Program-made: the position numbers and the translations under genes
Source of the DNA: Blastococcus xanthinilyticus
GTDB taxonomy: Bacteria > Actinomycetota > Actinomycetes > Mycobacteriales > Geodermatophilaceae
Direction of reading: 5' to 3'
Assembly: GCF_008124835.1 (NCBI RefSeq)
Contig: NZ_VNHW01000013.1
Coordinates: 1-64,000, forward strand
Length of the DNA: 64,000 nt
Notes under the pieces: generated by a model
What the model was told of the DNA's origin: nothing
What the model saw: only the letters and a program-made list of their open reading frames with translations
The model's database searches: none
Shown here: positions 6,592 through 14,953 of the stretch, piece after piece
How positions within the stretch are numbered: the stretch's first letter is position 1
How the letters are laid out: each line of letters begins with the position of its first letter

Positions 6592-8080
6592 AGCCCGCGC
6601 CCGGCGGCAGCAGCGGGAGCCCGGGCGGCGGCCCGTGCTCGATCAGCCGCCACAGCGCGTCGGTGTCGGCGTGCTCGGCGACCAGGTCGCCCAGCCGGTC
6701 CAGCCGCGCCTCGCGGACGGCGGCGAAGTCGGTGCCCGGGGCCGGGACGAACCGGCGGCCGGTGAGGCGGGCGACCTCGGTGAGGAAGGCGCGGCGGAAG
6801 CCGTCGTTCTCCAGCGCGCCGTGCCACGTCGTCCCGAAGACCGCGCCGGCCCGCGCGCCGTCGAGGAACGGCTCGGCGTCGGTGTCCACCGTCACGACGC
6901 CGTGGTGGATCTCGTAGCCGCGCACCGGGTGCCCCAGGGCCGCCCCGGCCGGGCGGGCCAGCGTCTTCTCCCGGGCGAAGCGGACGTCGGCCGGCAGCAG
7001 CCCCAGCGCAGGCACCGTGCCGGCGCGGGACTCCACGTCGTCGGTGATGGTGCGGGCCAGCATCTGGTGCCCGCCGCAGATGCCGAGCACCGGCGTCCCC
7101 GCGGCGGCCCGGCGCAGCACGCCGTCGGCCAGGCCGGTGCGGCGCAGCCACGCCAGGTCGGCGACCGTCGCGCGGGTGCCCGGGAGGACGACGAGGTCGG
7201 CGTCGGCGAGCTCCTCCGGGCGGGTGGCGTAGCGCACCAGGACGCCGGGCTCGGCGGCCAGCGCGTCCAGGTCGGTGAAGTTCGACAGCCGGGGGAGGCG
7301 GGCGACCGAGACGCGGAGGACGTCGTCCCCGAACGGCGCGGTGCCGGCCGACGAGCGAGGCACGTTCAGCGAGTCCTCGACGTCCAGCTCGAGGCCGTCG
7401 AGCCAGGGCAGCACGCCCAGCGCCGGCCGGCCGGTGAGCGCGGCGAGCTGGTCCAGCCCGGGCCGGAGCAGCCGGACGTCCCCGCGGAACTTGTTCACCA
7501 GGAACCCCGCGACCAGCCGCTGGTCGGCCGGCGGCATCAGCGCCACCGTGCCGTGCAGGGCCGCGAAGACCCCGCCGCGGTCGATGTCGCCGACCACGAC
7601 GACGGGAAGGTCCGCGGCGGTGGCCAGGCCCATGTTGGCGATGTCGTCGGCCCGCAGGTTGATCTCGGTGGGAGAGCCCGCGCCCTCGCAGACGACGACG
7701 TCGAACCGCGCCCGCAGGTCCGCCAGCGACGCGAGCACCTGTTCCAGCAGCGCCGCCTTCATCGGCCGGTAGGACAGCGCGGTCACGTCGGCCACCGGCC
7801 GGCCCAGGACGACGACCTGGCTGGAGTTCTCCCCGCCCGGCTTGAGCAGCACCGGGTTCATGGCCGCCTCCGGCTCGACCCGCGCGGCGGCCGCCTGCAT
7901 CACCTGGGCCCGGCCGATCTCCGCGCCGTCGGGGGTGACCATGGAGTTGTTGCTCATGTTCTGCGCCTTGAACGGCGCCACCGAGACGCCCTGGCGGACC
8001 AGCCAGCGGCAGATGCCCGCGGTGACCAGCGACTTGCCGGCGTCGGAGGTGGTGCCGGCGACGAGCAGCGCCCCGCTCAC
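6578..8080 (-). CDS. cobQ: Cobyric acid synthase
   Basis: A 500-residue glutamine-dependent amidase that converts adenosylcobyrinic a,c-diamide to cobyric acid. The N-terminal dethiobiotin-synthetase-like ATP domain shows [13 protein letters not shown] (4-16) and [10 protein letters not shown] (37-46). The class I glutaminase domain at about 295-470 has LGICGGHQ with the nucleophile Cys335 and the later RGYEIHHG histidine region. Length is normal for CobQ. GTG 8080 overlaps the stop of the upstream acyltransferase (GTGA), so the two are translationally coupled; the N-terminus then matches family starts. It is part of a minus-strand run cobD-acyltransferase-cobQ. No B12 riboswitch is visible upstream of the run. 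Confidence 0.96.
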   Translation of the reverse strand: MSGALLVAGTTSDAGKSLVTAGICRWLVRQGVSVAPFKAQNMSNNSMVTPDGAEIGRAQVMQAAAARVEPEAAMNPVLLKPGGENSSQVVVLGRPVADVTALSYRPMKAALLEQVLASLADLRARFDVVVCEGAGSPTEINLRADDIANMGLATAADLPVVVVGDIDRGGVFAALHGTVALMPPADQRLVAGFLVNKFRGDVRLLRPGLDQLAALTGRPALGVLPWLDGLELDVEDSLNVPRSSAGTAPFGDDVLRVSVARLPRLSNFTDLDALAAEPGVLVRYATRPEELADADLVVLPGTRATVADLAWLRRTGLADGVLRRAAAGTPVLGICGGHQMLARTITDDVESRAGTVPALGLLPADVRFAREKTLARPAGAALGHPVRGYEIHHGVVTVDTDAEPFLDGARAGAVFGTTWHGALENDGFRRAFLTEVARLTGRRFVPAPGTDFAAVREARLDRLGDLVAEHADTDALWRLIEHGPPPGLPLLPPGAGFSAR

Positions 8081-8739
8081 GCGGTCTCGCGGGGCGCGTC
8101 CCAGCCGGCCTTCTCCTGACCGGAGAGCTCCGCGATCGCGACCATGATCCGGTCGGTCACCTCCCGGCGGGCCCGGCCGTTGCCCGCCTTGCCGCGGTGC
8201 TCGGGGAAGGTCATCGGCTCGCCGAAGGTGATCGCGAAGCGCCGGGGCCAGGGCCAGCGGGCCCCCACCGGCTGGATGCGGTCGGTGCCGGTGATCCCCA
8301 CGGGCACCACCGGGCAGTCGGCGGTCAGCGCCAGCCAGGCGACCCCGGTCTTGCCGCGCGCCAGCCGGCCGTCGCGCGAGCGGGTCCCCTCCGGGTAGAT
8401 GCCGAAGCCGCCGCCGTCGCGCAGCACGGTCATGGCGGTATCCAGCGCCTCCTGGGCCGCGCGGTGGGTCTCCCGCTCGACCGGCAGGGCCCCGAGCGCG
8501 GTGAACAGGGTGCGGATCAGCCAGCCGCGCACCCCCGAGCCGGTGAAGTACTCGGCCTTGGCGAGGTAGCCGACCCGGCGCGGGGCCATGAGCGGGATGG
8601 CGATGCTGTCGATGAAGGACAGGTGGTTGCTGGCGATGATGAACGGCCCGGTGGCCGGCACGTTCTCCTTGCCGGTCACCCGGGGCCGGCACAGCAGGAA
8701 CAGCGGGCGGAGGATCAGGCGGGCGATGAGGTAGACCAC
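8077..8739 (-). CDS. PlsC-type 1-acylglycerol-3-phosphate acyltransferase
   Basis: A 220-residue membrane-associated acyltransferase of the lysophospholipid acyltransferase superfamily. It shows the block I catalytic motif NHLSFIDS (HxxxxD), the block II region around GALPVER, block [16 protein letters not shown] and block [12 protein letters not shown]. An N-terminal hydrophobic segment ([14 protein letters not shown]) probably anchors it at the inner membrane face. It would transfer an acyl chain to lysophosphatidic acid or a related acceptor. GTG 8739 follows GGAAGGGG at a slightly long spacing and overlaps the cobD 3' end by 25 bp. Its place inside a cobalamin operon is unusual but its own function appears unrelated. 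Confidence 0.93.
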   Translation of the reverse strand: MVYLIARLILRPLFLLCRPRVTGKENVPATGPFIIASNHLSFIDSIAIPLMAPRRVGYLAKAEYFTGSGVRGWLIRTLFTALGALPVERETHRAAQEALDTAMTVLRDGGGFGIYPEGTRSRDGRLARGKTGVAWLALTADCPVVPVGITGTDRIQPVGARWPWPRRFAITFGEPMTFPEHRGKAGNGRARREVTDRIMVAIAELSGQEKAGWDAPRETA

Positions 8740-9764
8740 GGGGCACGTCCCCTTCCGGGCACTTCGGGGCCTGCCGGCGGCAGCTGTCGCATTCTCCCGA
8801 ACGGTCCGCGACGCGACCCACCCAGGGCAACCCGGAGCGCGGTGGCCAGCGCGGCGGCGGCCAGCCAGACCGCCCGGGACAGCCGCACGGCGCGGAGGAC
8901 GTCGGCCGGCGCCGGTGGCCCGCCGTCGCCGAGGACCGGCCGGTCCTCCACCCGGGAGCCGTAGACGTTCCGGCCGCCCAGCCGCAGCCCGAGCGCCCCG
9001 GCCAGCGACGCCTCGCAGCGGCCGGCGTTCGGGCTCGGGTGCGCGGCGCCGTCGCGCCGCCAGACCCGCCAGGCGCCGGCCGGCGAGCCGCCGGCCAGCG
9101 GCGCGCACGCCACCGTCAGGGCGGCGGTCAGCCGGGCGGGCGCCCAGTTGGCGACGTCGTCGGCGCGGGCGGCGGCCCAGCCGAAGCGGGCGTAGCGGGG
9201 GGAGCGGTGGCCCACCATCGCGTCCAGGGTGTTCACCGCCCGGTAGCCGAGCAGCCCGGGCAGCCCGGCCAGCGCGCCCCAGAGCAGCGGCGCGACGGCG
9301 GCGTCGGAGGTGTTCTCGGCGACCGACTCCACGGTCGCGCGGGCCAGGCCCGACGCGTCGAGGGCGTCCGGGTCGCGGCCGGCGAGCCACGGCAGGGTGG
9401 CGCGGGCCGTGGCGAGGTCGCCGGCGGCCAGCGCGTCGTGCATGCGCCCGGCCGTCCGGCCCAGCGACGTGCCGCCGAGCACCGCCCAGGTCGCGGCGGC
9501 CGTCGCCGTCGCGCGCAGCGCGGGCCGTCCCCGCGTGCCCCGGTCGGCGGCCCGGCCCACGGCGACCGCACCGGCGACCAGCAGCAGCCAGTGACCCGCA
9601 CCGGCGGCGCGCGAGTCGCGCCAGAGCCGGCGCTCGAGGGCCGCCGCGACGGTGCCGAAGCCGGCGACCGGGTGCCCGCGGCGCGGATCGGCGAGGGCGA
9701 GGTCGGCCAGCGCGCCGGCGGCCAGGCCCAGCGCGGTCGCGGCATCGGGGAGCGGGCGGCGCAC
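8715..9764 (-). CDS. cobD: Adenosylcobinamide-phosphate synthase (CobD/CbiB)
   Basis: A 349-residue polytopic membrane protein that attaches aminopropanol (phosphate) to cobyric acid. Motifs characteristic of CobD/CbiB include [16 protein letters not shown] near the N-terminus, [39 protein letters not shown] and [23 protein letters not shown]. The usual length is 310-330; the excess is a basic C-terminal tail that overlaps the downstream acyltransferase start. GTG 9764 is used because it gives the family's usual [16 protein letters not shown] beginning; the frame stays open to 9833. It is divergent from def, with 67 bp between starts. Confidence 0.94.
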   Translation of the reverse strand: MRRPLPDAATALGLAAGALADLALADPRRGHPVAGFGTVAAALERRLWRDSRAAGAGHWLLLVAGAVAVGRAADRGTRGRPALRATATAAATWAVLGGTSLGRTAGRMHDALAAGDLATARATLPWLAGRDPDALDASGLARATVESVAENTSDAAVAPLLWGALAGLPGLLGYRAVNTLDAMVGHRSPRYARFGWAAARADDVANWAPARLTAALTVACAPLAGGSPAGAWRVWRRDGAAHPSPNAGRCEASLAGALGLRLGGRNVYGSRVEDRPVLGDGGPPAPADVLRAVRLSRAVWLAAAALATALRVALGGSRRGPFGRMRQLPPAGPEVPGRGRAPWSTSSPA

Positions 9765-9817
9765 GGCGTCATGGTGCCAAGGGCCCCGTCCCCGGGTGCC
9801 GGCCGGGACGGCGTCCC

Positions 9818-9823
9818 TAGGAT
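9818..9823 (+). promoter_or_regulatory. -10 box TAGGAT, leaderless def
   Basis: TAGGAT ends 8 nt before the ATG at 9832, the clearest -10 in this part of the window. No Shine-Dalgarno is present between them. Confidence 0.55.
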
Positions 9824-9831
9824 CGGTCGGC

Positions 9832-10389
9832 ATGCGCCTGTTCGGCCGTTACGACGGCGTCGCCCGGCCGATCGTCACCTACGGCAGCAACCCGGTCCTG
9901 CACCGCGGCTGCGCCGAGGTCACCGCCTTCGACGACGCGCTGCGCCGGCTGGTGCTCGACATGTTCGCCAGCATGGAGGCCGCCGACGGGGTCGGGCTGG
10001 CGGCCAACCAGATCGGCGTGGACGCCCGGGTGTTCGTCATCGACTGCCCCGACGCCGACGGGGAGGACGTCGTCGGCTACGTGGTCAACCCGTCGCTGAC
10101 CATCCCCGGCCCGGCCGGTGACGACCCGGCGGAGGAGGTCACCGAGGAGGGCTGCCTCTCGGTCCCGGGGCCCTACGCCGAGCTGCCGCGGGCCTTCCGC
10201 GCGCGGGTGGACGGGGTGGACCTGCACGGTGACCCGGTGACGATCGAGGCGACCGGCATGGCGGCCCGCTGCCTGCAGCACGAGGTGGACCACCTGGACG
10301 GCACCGTGTACGTCGACCTGCTGCCCGCCGACCAGCGCGAGCGGCTGCTCGCCGAGGCGGCCGGCCCGGAGGGCGAGCTCCCCGCCTGA
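9832..10389 (+). CDS. def: Peptide deformylase
   Basis: A 185-residue metalloprotease that removes the formyl group from nascent N-formylmethionine. All three signatures are present: motif 1 GVGLAANQ (53-60), motif 2 EGCLSVP (106-112) with the metal Cys108, and motif 3 QHEVDH (149-154) with both metal histidines and the catalytic Glu151. The chain is of normal length for actinobacterial Def. It is monocistronic, flanked by the divergent cobD and by a short gap before the FBP-type gene. The -10 at 9818 and the absence of a ribosome-binding site suggest a leaderless mRNA. Confidence 0.97.
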   Translation: MRLFGRYDGVARPIVTYGSNPVLHRGCAEVTAFDDALRRLVLDMFASMEAADGVGLAANQIGVDARVFVIDCPDADGEDVVGYVVNPSLTIPGPAGDDPAEEVTEEGCLSVPGPYAELPRAFRARVDGVDLHGDPVTIEATGMAARCLQHEVDHLDGTVYVDLLPADQRERLLAEAAGPEGELPA

Positions 10390-10480
10390 GCCGGGCCCGG
10401 CGAAAACCGGGTGAGGTTCCCGGCACGATCACCGATGATCCTCGGCGGCCATCCGCACCCCCGAGGAAGAGGCACGCCCG

Positions 10481-10975
10481 GTGAGACCGCTGACCGAGAC
10501 CGAGGTCCGGCGCTCGTTCGTCAACTGCTCGCGCGGCGAGGCGAAGACCCTCGCCCTGCCCAGGGACTTCGGCGAGCTCGACTGGAGCGAGCAGGACGTG
10601 CTCGGCTGGCGCGACCCGAAGGCGCCGCTGCGCGGCTACCTGGTCGCCGACGTCGACGGCGAGACCGTCGGGATCGCCGTCCGGGCGGCGGAGAGCCGGA
10701 TGTCCGGCCGGACGTCGGTGATGTGCCTGCTCTGCCAGACCGCGCAGCCCGGCGACGGGGTGTCGCTGTTCACCGCCAAGCGGGCCGGCGAGGCGGGCCG
10801 CAACGGCAACACCGTGGGCACCTACATCTGCGCCGACCTGCGCTGCTCCGAGCGGGTGCGCACGGAGATCCCGCCGTGGCTGCAGGAGCGGGACCCCGCG
10901 GAGGTGGTCGCCGAGCGGGCCATGGAGCTGCGCGAGCGGATCGCCGGGTTCGTGGGTTCGGTGCGGCGCGGCTGA
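10481..10975 (+). CDS. FBP-type treble-clef zinc-finger protein (EF-G-binding family)
   Basis: A 164-residue protein that matches the actinobacterial FBP domain family: an alpha/beta region of about 75 residues, then a C-terminal treble-clef zinc finger. The zinc ligands are CLLC (Cys82, Cys85) and ICADLRC (Cys117, Cys122). Fusidic-acid-resistance relatives (FusB/FBP) bind elongation factor G on the ribosome; whether this member does so is inference from the family. GTG 10481 follows GAGGAAGAGGCACGCCC. It stands alone between def and glgC, on the same strand as both. Confidence 0.88.
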   Translation: MRPLTETEVRRSFVNCSRGEAKTLALPRDFGELDWSEQDVLGWRDPKAPLRGYLVADVDGETVGIAVRAAESRMSGRTSVMCLLCQTAQPGDGVSLFTAKRAGEAGRNGNTVGTYICADLRCSERVRTEIPPWLQERDPAEVVAERAMELRERIAGFVGSVRRG

Positions 10976-11017
10976 CCGTGCGGGTGGGCCTCGCAGCGGC
11001 GGGGTAGCTGAGGGCGC

Positions 11018-12196
11018 ATGGCGCTCCCGAAGGTCCTCGTGCTCGTGCTCGCCGGTGGCAAGGGCAACCGGCTGGAACTGCTCACCGAACGACGGGCGAA
11101 GCCCTCGGTCCCGTTCGCGGGGGTGTACCGGCTGATCGACTTCCCATTGTCGAACTGCGAGCACTCGGCGATCGCCGACGTGTGGGTGTCGGTGCAGTAC
11201 CAGCCGCAGTCGGTGAACGAGCACCTGGGCGGTGGTCGCCCCTGGGACCTCGACCGCACCAACGGCGGCCTGATGATGCTGCCGCCGTTCCAGGGCAGCG
11301 AGCGGGGCGGCTTCACCGAGGGCACCGCCGACGGCCTGTGGCGGCAGTCCGAGCTGATCCGGCAGTTCGCCCCCGACGCGCTCGTGGTCGTGAGCTCCGA
11401 CGCCGTCTACAAGCTGGACTACCGGGACGTCGTCGACGGCCACCTCGCCTCCGGTGCCGAGGTGACGATGGTGACCACCGAGGTCGAGGCGGACGACGCC
11501 TCCCGCTACGGCATCGTCGAGGTCGGGGAGGGCCGCCGGGTGACCGGCTACGCCTACAAGCCCGAAAACCCGGCGACGACGACGGCGACCAACGAGGTGT
11601 TCGTGTTCTCCCCGGTGCCGACGCTGGACCGGCTGGAGGCGCTGAACGACGAGGCCGGCGAGGACGGGCTGGAGGACCTCGGCGACTCCCTGCTGCCGGC
11701 GCAGACGGAGGAGGGGCTCGCCCGAGCCCACCCGCTGGACGGCTACTGGCGGGACGTCGGCACCGTCGACTCCTACTGGCGGACGCACCGGGAGTTCCTC
11801 GACGCGGAGCCGCCGCTGGACCTCGACGACCCGCGCTGGCCGATCCACACCCGGGGCGGCCGGCACAGCGCCGCCCGCGTGCTCGAGGACGGGCGGATCG
11901 AGAACAGCCTGCTGTCCGGCGGTACCCGGATCTCCGGCAACGTGCGGGGGTCGGTGCTCTCCCCGGGCGTGGTGGTCGAGCCGGGCGCGACGGTGCTCGA
12001 CTCGGTGCTCCTGCCCGGCGTGCGGGTGCGGGCGGGGGCCACGGTCACGCGGGCCGTGCTCGACGACAACGTGGACGTCGGGAAGGGCGCCTCGGTGGGC
12101 GGGGAGGGCGACATCACGCTGGTCGGCCGGGAGGCCAGGGTGGCCGACGGCACCGAGCTGGCCGCGGGCGCCCGCCACCCGGAGCCGGAGGACTGA
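11018..12196 (+). CDS. glgC: Glucose-1-phosphate adenylyltransferase (ADP-glucose pyrophosphorylase) family
   Basis: A 392-residue sugar nucleotidyltransferase. The N-terminal Rossmann domain has the pyrophosphorylase signature LAGGKGNRLELLTERRAKP (12-30), the PLSNCEHSAI segment and GTADGLW; the central part has DDASRYGIVEV and YWRDVGTVDSYW. The C-terminal 100 residues form a left-handed beta-helix (GNVRGSVLSPGVVVEPGATV and similar hexapeptide turns). It would make ADP-glucose for glycogen or maltosyl-glycan synthesis. The GlgC signature GGxGxRL is changed to GGKGNRL, so a nucleotide-sugar specificity other than ADP-glucose cannot be excluded. A weak TAGCTG lies 7 nt before the ATG. Confidence 0.9.
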   Translation: MALPKVLVLVLAGGKGNRLELLTERRAKPSVPFAGVYRLIDFPLSNCEHSAIADVWVSVQYQPQSVNEHLGGGRPWDLDRTNGGLMMLPPFQGSERGGFTEGTADGLWRQSELIRQFAPDALVVVSSDAVYKLDYRDVVDGHLASGAEVTMVTTEVEADDASRYGIVEVGEGRRVTGYAYKPENPATTTATNEVFVFSPVPTLDRLEALNDEAGEDGLEDLGDSLLPAQTEEGLARAHPLDGYWRDVGTVDSYWRTHREFLDAEPPLDLDDPRWPIHTRGGRHSAARVLEDGRIENSLLSGGTRISGNVRGSVLSPGVVVEPGATVLDSVLLPGVRVRAGATVTRAVLDDNVDVGKGASVGGEGDITLVGREARVADGTELAAGARHPEPED

Positions 12197-12236
12197 GCGC
12201 GGGAAGCGTGCGGACCGGGCCGGCGTTGAGGCGGGC

Positions 12237-12566
12237 ATGACACGGGAGTTCGAGCTCGACCTGCACTCGGAGTTCCTCCGGGCCGACCTCTTCCTGAACA
12301 TGGGGCAGCCCGCCGAGGCCGCGCGCATCATGCGGCCGGTCGTCGAGGCCGAGCCGCACAACGAGGCGGCGCTGGAGCTGCTGGCCCGGGCCTACTACGG
12401 CTCGGCGCAGCTCGCCCCGGCCGAGGAGTCGCTGGCCCGGCTGGTGGACCGGGCGCCGAGCAACGGCTGGGCCCGCCGGGCGCTGGCCCGCACGCTGGAG
12501 CGGCAGAGCCGGGGGAGCGAGGCGGTCGTGCACCACCGGATGGCCGACGCCCTCGGCGCCGCCTGA
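12237..12566 (+). CDS. Small tetratricopeptide-repeat protein
   Basis: A 109-residue, entirely helical protein with three TPR-like units: LRADLFLNMGQPAEAARIM, EPHNEAALELLARAYYGSAQ and APSNGWARRALARTLERQSRG. These carry the usual small/large residue spacing of TPR helices A and B. No signal peptide or catalytic motif is present. Such proteins scaffold protein interactions; the partner is unknown. It follows glgC after 40 bp on the same strand and may be cotranscribed with it. A GC-rich hairpin after its stop probably ends the transcript. Confidence 0.85.
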   Translation: MTREFELDLHSEFLRADLFLNMGQPAEAARIMRPVVEAEPHNEAALELLARAYYGSAQLAPAEESLARLVDRAPSNGWARRALARTLERQSRGSEAVVHHRMADALGAA

Positions 12567-12591
12567 GCCGGACCGGATCCTCTGGGACGAT

Positions 12592-12620
12592 GGGCGGGGC
12601 GTGCGATGCGCGCCCCGCCC
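12592..12620 (+). terminator. Hairpin after the glgC-TPR unit
   Basis: GGGCGGGGCG (12592-12601) pairs with CGCCCCGCCC (12611-12620) around a 9-nt loop. No T-tract follows, as is usual for actinobacterial intrinsic terminators. Confidence 0.55.
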
Positions 12621-12682
12621 TCGGCGAGCGACGTCCTGGCTCGCCGGACCAGACCTGAGCACCCCACCGCCCTGGAGGCCCC

Positions 12683-13186
12683 ATGTCCCGCCGCACCGTC
12701 CCCGGCGCGATCCTCGCGCTGACCCTCGCCCTGAGCGCGTGCGGGGGGAACGAGGACGCGGCGACGTCGTCGGTGGCCGAGCAGGTGGCCGAGGAGATCC
12801 CGGCCGACCTCACCGAGGTCCCCGACGTCCCGGAGAGCGACGCCCCGGCCCCGACGGAGCTGGAGGTCCAGGACGTCGTCGTGGGCGACGGCGAGAAGGC
12901 CGTCGAGGGCAGCAGCGTGGCGGTGAAGTACGTCGGCGCCTTCTACGAGAGCGGTGAGGAGTTCGACTCCTCCTGGAGCCGGGGGGCCGACGAGACCCTG
13001 CCGGTGACGCTCGGGGCCGGGCAGGTCATCGAGGGGTTCGACCAGGGCATCACCGGGATGCAGGTCGGTGGCCGGCGGGTCGTGGTGATCCCTAGCGAGC
13101 TCGGCTACGGCGACCAGGACCGCGGTCCCATCCCGGCAGGCTCCACGCTCGTCTTCGTCATCGACCTGGTCGAGGTCACCGGCTGA
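12683..13186 (+). CDS. FKBP-type peptidyl-prolyl isomerase lipoprotein
   Basis: A 167-residue secreted lipoprotein. Residues 1-19 form a signal peptide (RRTVPGAILALTLALSA) ending in a lipobox with Cys20. An acidic, threonine-rich linker follows to about residue 58, and then an FKBP domain: DGEKAVEGSSVAVKYVGAFYESGEEFDSSW, LGAGQVIEGFDQGITGMQVGGRR and IPSELGYGDQDRGPIPAGSTLVFVIDLVEV. The FKBP active-site aromatic and Asp positions are retained. It would assist folding of exported proteins on the outer face of the membrane. It is monocistronic. The start ATG 12683 lies after TGGAGGCCCC. Confidence 0.95.
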   Translation: MSRRTVPGAILALTLALSACGGNEDAATSSVAEQVAEEIPADLTEVPDVPESDAPAPTELEVQDVVVGDGEKAVEGSSVAVKYVGAFYESGEEFDSSWSRGADETLPVTLGAGQVIEGFDQGITGMQVGGRRVVVIPSELGYGDQDRGPIPAGSTLVFVIDLVEVTG

Positions 13187-13295
13187 CCTGGCGCACCGTC
13201 CCCGCGGGCGGTCCCAGCGTGACGGCACGCCCGGTCACCCGCGGCGGCCGGCCCGCTCGCGCGTCGGGACGGCCGTCGGCGGGCACCAGGGACGA

Positions 13296-13496
13296 ATGAG
13301 CATTCTCGGCAAGCTGATGGGCACGGCGCAGAGCGCAACCCGGGGAACGGCCCGGGGTGGACGCGGCAGGGTGCGGCCGGGGCGCGGCATGGGCCGCGCC
13401 ACCACGCGCGCCGCATCCGGCCGGGGCCGCGGAGCTCCCGCGGCCTCCGGCGGCGGCATCGGCCGCGTGGTGCAGGGCCTCCTCCGGCGGCGCTGA
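13296..13496 (+). CDS. Small, highly basic Gly/Arg-rich protein (66 aa)
   Basis: ATG 13296 opens a 66-residue frame with MSILGKLMGTAQSATRGTARG, then an arginine/glycine-rich middle (RGRVRPGRGMGRA) and the amphipathic end GIGRVVQGLLRRR. There are many basic and almost no acidic residues, and the predicted isoelectric point is very high. It is immediately followed by a strong hairpin, which supports a real transcription unit. Possible roles are a nucleic-acid-binding or membrane-active peptide, but no family is recognised and function is unknown. Confidence 0.6.
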   Translation: MSILGKLMGTAQSATRGTARGGRGRVRPGRGMGRATTRAASGRGRGAPAASGGGIGRVVQGLLRRR

Positions 13497-13501
13497 ACTG
13501 G

Positions 13502-13535
13502 GACGGGGCCCGGCCGCGGTGCGGCCGGGCCCGTC
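13502..13535. terminator. Long GC-rich hairpin between convergent genes
   Basis: GACGGGGCCCGGCCGC (13502-13517) pairs with GCGGCCGGGCCCGTC (13521-13535) with one bulged G and a 3-nt loop. It lies between the stop codons of the small basic protein and the histidine phosphatase, so it can serve both strands. Confidence 0.75.
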
Positions 13536-13536
13536 G

Positions 13537-14088
13537 TCACTCGCAGACCTCGAGCCGGGTCACCGAGCCGTTGTGCGGCGTGATCGCCGGCATCGCGTCC
13601 GGGCCGAGGCCCGCCGCCACCGCCTGCGCCGCCCGGATCGTGTCGCCGTGGGTGACCAGGGCGACGACGTCGGCCGGCGGCTCCGCGCACAACTGGGTCA
13701 GGAACGCCGCGACCCGGGCGTGCAGTTCGGCCAGGCTCTCCCCGCCGTCGGCGGACCAGTGCGCGTCGGACCAGTCCACGACGTCCCACAGCTCGTGCGA
13801 GGGGCGGCCCTCCAGCACGCCGTAGCCCTGCTCGCGCAGGGCCGGGGTGGTGGTGAAGGTCAGGCCGGTGGTCCGCGCGCAGTGCTCGGCGGTCTGGACG
13901 GCGCGCAGCAGGTCGCTGGACAGCAGGGCGCCGGGGCGCAGGCCGGCCAGCTCCTCGGCGGCCACCTCGGCCTGCCGGTGGCCCAGCTGCGTGAGCGGCA
14001 CGTGCGCGGTCTGGCCCTGCATGCGGCCGGCCGCGTTCCACTCGCTCTGCCCGTGCCGCACGAGCAGGAGGGTGATGGGGGTGGCCAT
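13537..14088 (-). CDS. Histidine phosphatase (phosphoglycerate mutase-like) family protein
   Basis: A 183-residue protein with the family's catalytic signature LLVRHGQSEWN (8-18) where the histidine is phosphorylated, the SSDLLRAVQTAEH segment with the second arginine, GGESLAEL with the proton-donor Glu, and LVTHGDTIRA with the second catalytic His. Known relatives hydrolyse phosphate esters from sugars, nucleotides or cobalamin intermediates (alpha-ribazole phosphatase, CobC of enterobacteria). With cob genes nearby the last is possible, but they are 4 kb away and not linked. ATG 14088 has TACGCT 11 nt upstream and no clear ribosome-binding site. Confidence 0.93.
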   Translation of the reverse strand: MATPITLLLVRHGQSEWNAAGRMQGQTAHVPLTQLGHRQAEVAAEELAGLRPGALLSSDLLRAVQTAEHCARTTGLTFTTTPALREQGYGVLEGRPSHELWDVVDWSDAHWSADGGESLAELHARVAAFLTQLCAEPPADVVALVTHGDTIRAAQAVAAGLGPDAMPAITPHNGSVTRLEVCE

Positions 14089-14142
14089 GGCAAGGAGGCA
14101 GCGTAGGGCAGGGGTCTGCGGGATCTCCGGCCGGCCGCCTCG

Positions 14143-14148
14143 TACCGT
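14143..14148 (+). promoter_or_regulatory. -10 box TACCGT, leaderless gene at 14155
   Basis: TACCGT ends 6 nt before GTG 14155; no Shine-Dalgarno is present. Confidence 0.5.
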
Positions 14149-14154
14149 CGTCCC

Positions 14155-14943
14155 GTGAGCATCCCCGTCCGTTCCGGCGCCGGCCGCCCCGCGACCCCTC
14201 CGGGCGCCCCCGACCCGCTGGCCCCGCTGCTCGAGCTCCCCGGGGTGCGCGCGGCCGCCGACGCCGCCCGTGCCGGCGTCGACCGGCTGCTCGGCCACCG
14301 GGTGCTGCGCCGCGAGTCGGCGGGGGTGAGCACCGAGTCGGCGCTGCGCGGCGCCCGCGCCTCGGCCGCTCTGGCCGGCGTCGACATCCCCCTGGCCGAC
14401 CTGCGGGCGGGCTCCGTCACCGACCCGGTCGTCCAGGGCGCGCTGCGGGCGTCCGCGGCGCTGGGCGCCATGGTGGAGACGTGGCCGAAGGCGCCGGGGC
14501 AGGTGCTCGCCCGGCTGCACGTCCTCGCGGCGGCCGACCTCGCCGACCCGGCCGCGCTCGGCCGCCCGGGGGTGCACGCCGGCCCGCGGCTGGCCGGGCT
14601 GTTCTCGATCGCCACCGGGGTCACGGCGGTGCCGGCCACGATCGTCGCCGGGCTGGTGCACGGGGAGCTGGCCGCGCTGGCACCGTTCGGGGTGGCCGAC
14701 GGCGTCGTCGCCCGGGCCGCCGCCCGGTTGACCGGCATCTCGCGCGGGCTGGACCCCAAGGCGGTGTCGGTGCCCGAGGTGGGCTTCGCCGAGCTGGGCC
14801 GCGACGCCTACGGCGAGGCGCTGGCGGCGTACGCCTCCGGCACCCCGGACGGCGTCGCCGCGTGGCTGGTGCACTGCTGCCGGGCCACCGAGCACGGGGC
14901 CCTGGAGGGCCTGGCGATCTGCGAGAGCCTGCTCCGCGGCTGA
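14155..14943 (+). CDS. Conserved hypothetical protein upstream of the Tad-linked HAD phosphatase region
   Basis: A 262-residue alanine-rich, mainly helical protein without signal peptide or clear membrane segments. Distinct stretches are LLGHRVLRRESAGVSTESAL, RGARASAALAGVDIPLADLR and DPVVQGALRASAALGAMVET, followed by a histidine-containing helix pair near the C-terminus (VHCCRATEHGALEGLAICE). The N-terminal pattern vaguely recalls the Fic/DOC N-terminal domain, but no Fic HPFxxGNG motif follows, so this is not a functional Fic protein. The position, 2 kb from the HAD-ssd-tad cluster, is one where other actinobacteria carry genes annotated as oxidoreductase of unknown function. I cannot assign a function. 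Confidence 0.75.
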   Translation: MSIPVRSGAGRPATPPGAPDPLAPLLELPGVRAAADAARAGVDRLLGHRVLRRESAGVSTESALRGARASAALAGVDIPLADLRAGSVTDPVVQGALRASAALGAMVETWPKAPGQVLARLHVLAAADLADPAALGRPGVHAGPRLAGLFSIATGVTAVPATIVAGLVHGELAALAPFGVADGVVARAAARLTGISRGLDPKAVSVPEVGFAELGRDAYGEALAAYASGTPDGVAAWLVHCCRATEHGALEGLAICESLLRG

Positions 14944-14953
14944 GACTGGGGGC

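Noticed and set aside
9765..9831. Cobalamin riboswitch upstream of the cobD-cobQ run
   Set aside because: The gap is only 67 bp and contains no B12-box-like sequence. None was found upstream of cobC either.
14155..14943. Functional Fic/AMPylase
   Set aside because: The HPFxxGNG catalytic motif is absent; only a loose N-terminal resemblance exists.
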